Below are positions 58,810-64,000 of a stretch of 64,000 nucleotides of DNA, piece after piece. The stretch is taken from positions 663,254 to 727,253 of the forward strand of contig NZ_WOFH01000004.1 of the NCBI RefSeq assembly GCF_009733595.1. Direction: 5' to 3'. The position numbers and the translations under genes are program-made. Position 1 is the first letter of the stretch. Each line of letters opens with the position of its first letter. The notes beneath the pieces are model-generated. The model was not told the origin of the DNA. It saw only the letters and a list, made by a program, of their open reading frames with translations, and ran no database searches. This stretch comes from Actinomadura litoris (lineage in GTDB: Bacteria > Actinomycetota > Actinomycetes > Streptosporangiales > Streptosporangiaceae).

Positions 58810-58881
58810 GTGGACCTCCCCTCGGACTCTGATCACCTCGACGGTACCCGGAGGCTGGACACGGACCCGTCCGTGGTTACC

Positions 58882-60225
58882 ATGCCCACGGTGGACGACG
58901 ACCTCCCCTCCGGGCTCGCCCCGGACGAGTTCAGTGCCCAGATCTTCGGGACGGCGGGACCCCGGGCTGGAGGCGGCCTGGAACTGGCCCCGTTCCGAGG
59001 TGTCCGCTTCGTCCCCGAGGTGGTCGGTGACCTGGCCTCCGTCACGACACCGCCGTACGACCTGATCGACGACGCGGCGGCGCTGCGGCTGCGGGCGTCC
59101 GACGGGCACAACATCGTCCGGCTGAACATGCCGCGCGCGACGGGCGAGAGCTACGACGAGGCGGGGGTGCTGCTGCGCCGCTGGCTGGACGAGGGCGCGC
59201 TCACGCTCGACCCCCTCCCCGCCCTCTACGTCTACGAGGCCGCGAAGGACGGGACGGTCCTGCAACGCGGCCTCATCGGCGCCCTCGGCCTGCGCGCGGA
59301 GGCGGACGGCGTCGTCCTGCCGCACGAGAACGTCTTCCCCGGCCCGGTCCGCGACCGGCTGGCGCTGATGTCGGCCGCCCGCGCCAACCTGGAGCCGATC
59401 TTCCTGGTGTACGAGGGCGGCGGCGACGCGACGCGGGTCGCCGACGACGCCGCCTCCGGGGCCCCGCTGCTGGAGTTCCGTTCGGACGACGGCCTGACCC
59501 ACCGGCTCTGGCGGATCACCGACCCGGCCCTGCACGCCCGCGTGGCCGCCGACCTGCGCGACCGGCGGGCGCTGATCGCCGACGGCCACCACCGCTACGC
59601 CACCTACCGCGCCCTCCAGGCCCGCCACCGGGCGGCGGGGAGCGGCCCCGGCCCCTGGGACCGGGGCCTCGCGCTCCTCGTCGACTCCACCCGCTACCCG
59701 CCGCACCTCGGAGCGATCCACCGCGTCCTGCCGGGCCTTCGCCCGGACGTCGCCGTCGAGAAGGCCGCGCGGGTGTTCAACGTCACACCCATCGCCGGTG
59801 AGCGCGCGGCGCTGGAGGCGCTCGCCGGGGCGCCCCGCCCGGCGTTCCTGCTCGGCGGCGGCGAGGGGTTCCACCTGCTCGCCGACCCCCATCCGGCCGC
59901 GCTGGCGCGATCGATGCCCGCCGCCCACTCCGCGCGCTGGCGGGGGCTCGACACCGCCGTCCTGGACCACCTGCTGATCGGCGGCGTGTGGCGGATCCCC
60001 GCGAACGAGGACGCCATCGAGGTCGTCCACGACGACCCGTCCGCCGCGACCGCCCGCGCCCGCCGCACCGGCGGCACCTCGGTGATCCTCAACCCGCTCA
60101 GGGTCGAGGACGTCCTGGCCGTCGCGGGCGGCGGCGAGCGGGTCCCGCGCAAGTCCACCTCGTTCGGCCCCAAACCGCGCACCGGCCTCGTCCTGCGCCT
60201 CCTCGACCCCGGGAGCGACCGTTGA
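58882..60225 (+). CDS. DUF1015 family protein
   Basis: 447 residues. N-terminal ELAPFRGVRFVPEVVGDLAS and TTPPYDLIDDAAA are the DUF1015 hallmark, with LPHENVFPGPVRDRLALMSA and LIADGHHRYATYRALQARH further on (GHHRY is strictly conserved). Function is not established; some members are annotated as SerB-cofactor-like or phosphate-binding. The chosen ATG gives MPTVDDDLPSG. Its TGA overlaps the NUDIX start by 4 nt. Confidence 0.92.
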   Translation: MPTVDDDLPSGLAPDEFSAQIFGTAGPRAGGGLELAPFRGVRFVPEVVGDLASVTTPPYDLIDDAAALRLRASDGHNIVRLNMPRATGESYDEAGVLLRRWLDEGALTLDPLPALYVYEAAKDGTVLQRGLIGALGLRAEADGVVLPHENVFPGPVRDRLALMSAARANLEPIFLVYEGGGDATRVADDAASGAPLLEFRSDDGLTHRLWRITDPALHARVAADLRDRRALIADGHHRYATYRALQARHRAAGSGPGPWDRGLALLVDSTRYPPHLGAIHRVLPGLRPDVAVEKAARVFNVTPIAGERAALEALAGAPRPAFLLGGGEGFHLLADPHPAALARSMPAAHSARWRGLDTAVLDHLLIGGVWRIPANEDAIEVVHDDPSAATARARRTGGTSVILNPLRVEDVLAVAGGGERVPRKSTSFGPKPRTGLVLRLLDPGSDR

Positions 60226-60614
60226 TCGACAAGATCGCCTGGATCCGGCTCGTGGACGGGCGGGTGCTCAGCACGCGCTCGCACGGCAAGGACGCCTACT
60301 ACCTGCCCGGCGGCAAGCGCGAGCCCGGCGAGTCCGACGCGCAGACCCTCGTCCGCGAGATCAAGGAGGAGCTGACGGCCGACCTCGTCCCGGACACGAT
60401 CGCGCACCTCGGCACCTGGGAGGCGCAGGCGCACGGCCACGCCGAGGGGGTCACCGTCCGCATGACCTGCTACACCGCCGACTACACGGGCGAGCTCACG
60501 GCCAGCGCCGAGATCGCGGAGGTCGTCTGGCTCGGCTACGCCGACCGCCCCCGCGTCTCCCCCGTCGACCGGCTCATCTTCGACGACCTGCACGCCGGCG
60601 GCCGCCTGCTCTGA
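60222..60614 (+). CDS. NUDIX hydrolase
   Basis: 130 residues with an intact Nudix box, GKREPGE-N7-REIKEEL. Hydrolyses nucleoside diphosphates linked to another moiety; substrate unknown. TTG start overlapping the DUF1015 stop (TTGA), so translation is coupled. Same strand as the MBL gene that follows 46 nt later. Confidence 0.93.
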   Translation: MIDKIAWIRLVDGRVLSTRSHGKDAYYLPGGKREPGESDAQTLVREIKEELTADLVPDTIAHLGTWEAQAHGHAEGVTVRMTCYTADYTGELTASAEIAEVVWLGYADRPRVSPVDRLIFDDLHAGGRLL

Positions 60615-60660
60615 GCGGCACGGCTGGCCGCCGGGCCGTCCCCGGGACGATGATCGGGGC

Positions 60661-61602
60661 ATGGACGACACCACGACCACGGTCACGCCGCTCGGCGGAG
60701 ACGTCTACGAGATCGACACCCGGATGGCGGGCCACAGCGGTATCACGGCCGGATACCTGATCCTGTCCGACCGGCCATGCCTCGTGGAGCCCGGGACGGC
60801 CGGGTCCGCGCCGGTCGTCCGCCGCGCGCTGGCCGACCTCGGCGTCGGCCCCGCCGACCTCGCCACCGTCGTCGTCACCCACATCCACCTCGACCACGCG
60901 GGCGGCGTCGGCGACATCGCCGAGACCTACCCCGGCGCCGAGGTCGTCGTCCATGAGAAGGGCGCCCGGCACCTCGCGTCCCCGGAGCGGCTGATGGCCA
61001 GCGCCCGCATGATCTACGGGGACAGCCTCGACACGCTGTTCGGGGAGCTGAAGCCGACCGACGCCGCGCGGATCCGCGCCGTCCAGGACACCGGCGTGAT
61101 CGACCTCGGCGGCGGGCGGCGGCTGGAGTCGCACTACTCCCCCGGCCACGCCAAGCACCACGTCGGGCTGATCGACTCCGCGACCGGCGACCTGTACGTG
61201 GGCGACGCGGCGGGCGTCTACATCCCCGAGACCGCGGACGTCCGCCCCGCCACCCCGCCGCCCGACTTCGACCTCGACACCGCCCTGGCCTCGCTCGAAA
61301 GGTTCCGCGCGCTCGGCCCGCAGCGGCTGCTGTTCGCGCACTACGGGCCGGTCACCGAGGTGGACGACACGCTGGAACGATCCGCGGAGGAACTGCGGAT
61401 CTGGGTGGACGCCGTCCGGGACGCGGCCGACCAGGACCTCGACCTCGACCACGCCGTCGCGATGGTCGTCGACCGGACCAAGGACCGCTACGCCTTCGCC
61501 CGCGAGGACGCCGACCACGAACTCGCCGCCCGCTACGAGATCATCAGCAACACCGAGAGCAACGTCGCCGGGATCATGCACGCCCTCAACCGCCACGCGT
61601 GA
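60661..61602 (+). CDS. MBL-fold metallo-hydrolase
   Basis: 313 residues with THIHLDHAGG (HxHxDH), YSPGHAKHHVGL, YVGDAAGVYIP (bridging Asp) and FAHYGPVTEVD. Resembles the RNase-Z/lactonase-like cytoplasmic MBL enzymes. GATGAT plus 6 nt before the ATG suggests leaderless transcription. Substrate unknown. Confidence 0.88.
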   Translation: MDDTTTTVTPLGGDVYEIDTRMAGHSGITAGYLILSDRPCLVEPGTAGSAPVVRRALADLGVGPADLATVVVTHIHLDHAGGVGDIAETYPGAEVVVHEKGARHLASPERLMASARMIYGDSLDTLFGELKPTDAARIRAVQDTGVIDLGGGRRLESHYSPGHAKHHVGLIDSATGDLYVGDAAGVYIPETADVRPATPPPDFDLDTALASLERFRALGPQRLLFAHYGPVTEVDDTLERSAEELRIWVDAVRDAADQDLDLDHAVAMVVDRTKDRYAFAREDADHELAARYEIISNTESNVAGIMHALNRHA

Positions 61603-61620
61603 CGCGGCGCGCTCCGCCCG

Positions 61621-63576
61621 TCAGGAGTCGGCGGGCGGCCGCTCCTCGTCGTCCGCGTGGTCGGGCTCCAGGAAGACCGCCGGCGCCTCCGGCACGTCCT
61701 CCGCCGGAACGTCCAGGATCTCGGGGTCGGCGGGCTTGAACTCGATCGCCGTGGCCGCGACCACCTCGATCACGCCCTCGGGCTCGGGCTCGGGCGCCTC
61801 GGTCACGGCGTCCTCGGCCTCGGCCATCTCCGCGACCTCGGGCTCCCCCAGATCCGGGGCGCCGCCCTCCTCGCTCCGCGCGGCCTCCGCCTCCTCGTCC
61901 TCCTCCTCGGTGTCGAGGATGTGGAGGCCCTCCAGCTCCGCGTACCGCTCGGCGGCGTCGGTCTCGCCGTCCCGGTCGGCCGCCGCGGACCGCGCGAACC
62001 AGTCGGACGCCTCGCCGGCCCGCCCGGCCTCCACCAGCGCGTCGGCGTAGGCGTAGAACAACCGCGCCGACCAGGGACGCAGCCTCCGGTCGCGCAGCTC
62101 GGGGATCTGCAACGTCACCACGGCCGCGTCGTACTGGCCGAGGTCGCGCCGCACACCCGACTCGACGATGCGCAGCTCCACCCGGCCCATCGGGTCAAGG
62201 CGCGCCGCCTCCGGGGCCTTGACCAGCTCCAGCGCGCGTTCGGGGCGTCCGAGACCGCGTTCGCAGTCGGCCATCACCGGCAGGTAGGACTCGTCGCCCG
62301 CGCTGAGCCGCCGCGCGGCCCGCAGCTCGGCGAGAGCCTCCCCCCACTCCTCGGCACGGTAGGCCGCGAGCCCCGCCGCCTCCCGGACGATCCCGACCCG
62401 GGACGCGAGCCGCCGCGCCGCCCGCGCGTGCTTGTACGCCTTCTCCGGCTCGTCCTCGGACAGCTGCCCCGCCATCACGAGGTGCCGCGCCACCTTGGTG
62501 GCCAGATCCTTCGGCAGCGTGCGCAGCTCGGCACGGGCCTCCGCGTCGAGCTCGTCGCCCGTCACCTCGTCCGGCAGCAGCGGATCGTCATGCTTGGGCG
62601 CCGGACGCTCCTCCGGCCTTGCCCGGTCGCGCGGCGGCCCGTAGGACCGTCCGCCCTCCTGCGGCCGCCGGCCGCCGCGCCCCTTGAACGACCCGCCCCC
62701 GGGACGCCCGTCACGCTTGCCGTCGAACTTCCGCCCGCCCGGACGGCCTTCACGCTTGTCATCGAACTTCCGGCCACCGGGACGGCCCTCGCGCTTGTCA
62801 TCGAACTTGCGACCGCCCGGACGGCCTTCACGCTTGTCATCGAACTTGCGGCCACCGGGACGGCGCTCGTCACGCCCCTGGAACCGCCGCTCACCCTGAC
62901 CGCCCTCACCCCGGGGCCCGCCGAACCGGTCGTCCCGACGCTGCGCGCCGCCATGGCCGCCACGTGGCGCGCCCGGACGTCCGTCACGCCGCTGCCCGCC
63001 CTGAGACGCGCGGGGCCCACCGAAGCGACCGTCACGCCGCTCGCCTCCGCCGCCCTGCCCTGGACGCGAACCACCCGAACGCTCTCCGCCGCCCTGGCCA
63101 CCGGGACGTCCGTCGCGACGCGGACCGCCTTGACCACCCCGGAACCCACCGGGACGAGCATCACGCCGCTCGCCGCCGCCCTGCGCACCGCGCGGGCCGC
63201 CATAGCGCCCTTCGCGACGCTCACCGGCCTGGCCCGGACCGCCGAAACGCTTCTCACGACGATCACCGGAAGAGTCGCTCCGGCGGTCGTCCGACCGCTT
63301 GAACGGACGGTCCGACCGGCGGTCGTCCCGAGGCCCGCGCGCGTCGCGGTCCTTCCAGCCCCCGCCGGCGGGACGGCCACGGCCCCCCTGCGGCGCACCA
63401 CCGCGCGGCGCGGCCCCGCGAGGCCCACCGCTCTTACGCGGCGCCCCAGATCCCCTCGGGCCGCCACGAGCGTTGCCCTCACGACGGACAGGCGGCTTGC
63501 GCCCCCCGTTGTCCCGCCGCCGCTCGCGGTTGTCGTCGCTGCGGCCGTCCTCTTCCGCGCTCATCACGTCCGTCAC
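61621..63576 (-). CDS. RGG-rich TPR protein
   Basis: 651 residues in three parts: residues about 20-315 are strongly basic and Arg/Gly-rich with RGG-type units; about 335-530 is a folded helical TPR-like core (KAYKHARAARRLASRVGIVR, EEWGEALAELRAARRLSAGD); about 535-651 is acidic. The basic part includes four tandem 13-residue units RPGGRKFDDKREG. RGG regions bind RNA and drive condensation, so an RNA-related or nucleoid role is likely, not proved. GTG at 63576 or ATG at 63564 as start. It lies next to an rRNA operon. Confidence 0.85.
   Translation of the reverse strand: MTDVMSAEEDGRSDDNRERRRDNGGRKPPVRREGNARGGPRGSGAPRKSGGPRGAAPRGGAPQGGRGRPAGGGWKDRDARGPRDDRRSDRPFKRSDDRRSDSSGDRREKRFGGPGQAGERREGRYGGPRGAQGGGERRDARPGGFRGGQGGPRRDGRPGGQGGGERSGGSRPGQGGGGERRDGRFGGPRASQGGQRRDGRPGAPRGGHGGAQRRDDRFGGPRGEGGQGERRFQGRDERRPGGRKFDDKREGRPGGRKFDDKREGRPGGRKFDDKREGRPGGRKFDGKRDGRPGGGSFKGRGGRRPQEGGRSYGPPRDRARPEERPAPKHDDPLLPDEVTGDELDAEARAELRTLPKDLATKVARHLVMAGQLSEDEPEKAYKHARAARRLASRVGIVREAAGLAAYRAEEWGEALAELRAARRLSAGDESYLPVMADCERGLGRPERALELVKAPEAARLDPMGRVELRIVESGVRRDLGQYDAAVVTLQIPELRDRRLRPWSARLFYAYADALVEAGRAGEASDWFARSAAADRDGETDAAERYAELEGLHILDTEEEDEEAEAARSEEGGAPDLGEPEVAEMAEAEDAVTEAPEPEPEGVIEVVAATAIEFKPADPEILDVPAEDVPEAPAVFLEPDHADDEERPPADS
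62701..62870 (-). repeat. 39-bp tandem repeat in RGG-protein gene
   Basis: Four tandem copies of a 39-bp unit (nearly identical, with a few third-position changes) coding for RPGGRKFDDKREG or GRKFDGKRDG. Copy number may vary between strains. Confidence 0.85.
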
Positions 63577-63679
63577 TGTTCTTGAAGGTGGTTCGTGGAC
63601 ACTTGCAGCCTACTTCGGCAGGTCCAACACATGCGTCGAGGGCCGCCCCGTGAATCGGTGCGACCCTCGACCAATATGA

Positions 63680-63797
63680 GTCCGGCGGCGTCCTACTCTC
63701 CCACACAGTCCCCCATGCAGTACCATCGGCGCTGAGAGGCTTAACTTCCGGGTTCGGGATGGGACCGGGTGTTTCCCTCTCGCCAAAACCACCGAAC
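63680..63797 (-). rRNA. rrf: 5S ribosomal RNA
   Basis: Minus-strand 5S rRNA of about 118 nt. The terminal stem GTTCGGTGG / CCGCCGGAC defines both ends; the interior contains CCCATCCCGAACCCGGAAG and GCGCCGATGGTACTGC, universal in bacterial 5S. Nearby non-coding sequence on the 23S side is the internal spacer. Confidence 0.95.
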
Positions 63798-63957
63798 GTT
63801 CACACGCACAACCCCCAAACCTCCAGGGGCAGGCAAACCCAAACGTTCGAGACCAGGCTCGAAATTCACTTGTAAGACCAACGGGTTCCCGTTTGCTTTC
63901 CGGGAACCACACAGGGACGCGAACACCACACAGCGACATGCCTTGAACGTATTGTGT
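63798..63957 (-). other. 23S-5S internal spacer
   Basis: About 160 bp between the two rRNA genes; no tRNA is seen. Approximate only, because the mature 23S end is not exactly definable from sequence. Confidence 0.7.
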
Positions 63958-64000
63958 GGTCAAGCCACTCGGCCTATTAGTACCGGTCGACTCCACACGT
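63958..64000 (-). rRNA. rrl: 23S ribosomal RNA, 3' end (partial)
   Basis: Minus-strand sequence CCGGTACTAATAGGCCGAG is the conserved 3' terminal part of actinobacterial 23S rRNA. The gene continues beyond the right edge. Confidence 0.92.

Noticed and set aside
62701..62870. CRISPR-like array from regular 39-bp spacing
   Set aside because: The units are directly tandem without unique spacers and code for RGG-protein repeats.
63798..63957. Possible tRNA in the rRNA spacer
   Set aside because: No cloverleaf pattern or CCA-adjacent acceptor stem was found.

Overview
The window looks like a chromosome segment of a high-GC actinomycete. Supporting signs are WhiA, RbpA, SteA, an MctB-like protein, mycothiol-linked enzymes (an MscR-type dehydrogenase and a maleylpyruvate-isomerase-fold protein), frequent GTG/TTG starts and many leaderless-type promoters. 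The overall gene set fits Streptosporangiales (Actinomadura or Thermomonosporaceae type), but that placement is an inference from gene content only.

Layout. 1-7.5 kb: an accessory mix with a calcineurin-like phosphoesterase, a Tat-exported amidohydrolase divergent from a MarR regulator, a PEP mutase/ICL-like enzyme, a protein of unknown function, a GNAT/AhpD-like pair and a methyltransferase. 7.5-10.5 kb: glyA behind a ZTP riboswitch, then an EamA exporter and an Lrp-type regulator. 10.8-27.5 kb, almost all on the minus strand: uvrA, a Rieske lipoprotein, uvrC-rapZ-yvcK-whiA, an inserted ECF sigma / putative anti-sigma pair with a divergent heparinase-like lipoprotein, then gap-pgk-tpiA-secG-rbpA. 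This is the conserved actinobacterial DNA-repair, morphogenesis and glycolysis neighbourhood, interrupted once. 27.7-41.6 kb: accessory and regulatory genes, including a TetR/SnoaL pair with two palindromic operators, a Crp-type regulator, a 1287-residue protein joining a Crp-like sensor and HTH to a STAND ATPase and TPRs next to a small three-helix membrane protein, an MscR/MBL formaldehyde-detoxification pair, and an HxlR/MFS pair. 41.7-45 kb: a fused double acyl-CoA dehydrogenase and a TerC protein under a yybP-ykoY (Mn2+) riboswitch. 45.3-55.6 kb: a minus-strand run of cell-envelope, division and repair genes (glycosyltransferase, MurJ-like, MraY/WecA-like, MctB-like, SteA, RecN, NAD kinase, TlyA). 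55.7-63.6 kb: SCP2-like protein, GDPD, HAD phosphatase, TPR protein, DUF1015, NUDIX, MBL and an RGG-rich TPR protein. 63.7-64 kb: 5S rRNA and the 3' end of 23S rRNA, both minus strand.

Most notable: (i) the Crp-sensor/HTH/STAND/TPR fusion in an apparent two-gene operon with a membrane protein whose layout recalls Pycsar effectors, a candidate undescribed signalling or defence unit; (ii) a 35-bp G/C-run element present three times, twice inside coding sequences (a phosphoesterase and pgk) in the same reading frame, where it adds a TPHTPRNG peptide; (iii) a roughly 95-residue Gly/Pro/Ser-rich insertion inside the YvcK/CofD fold; (iv) two riboswitches, a near-consensus SOS box and several clear operator palindromes; (v) a highly structured intergenic region between rbpA and the Lrp gene that could encode a small RNA.

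No tRNA genes, insertion sequences, prophage genes or CRISPR arrays were seen.
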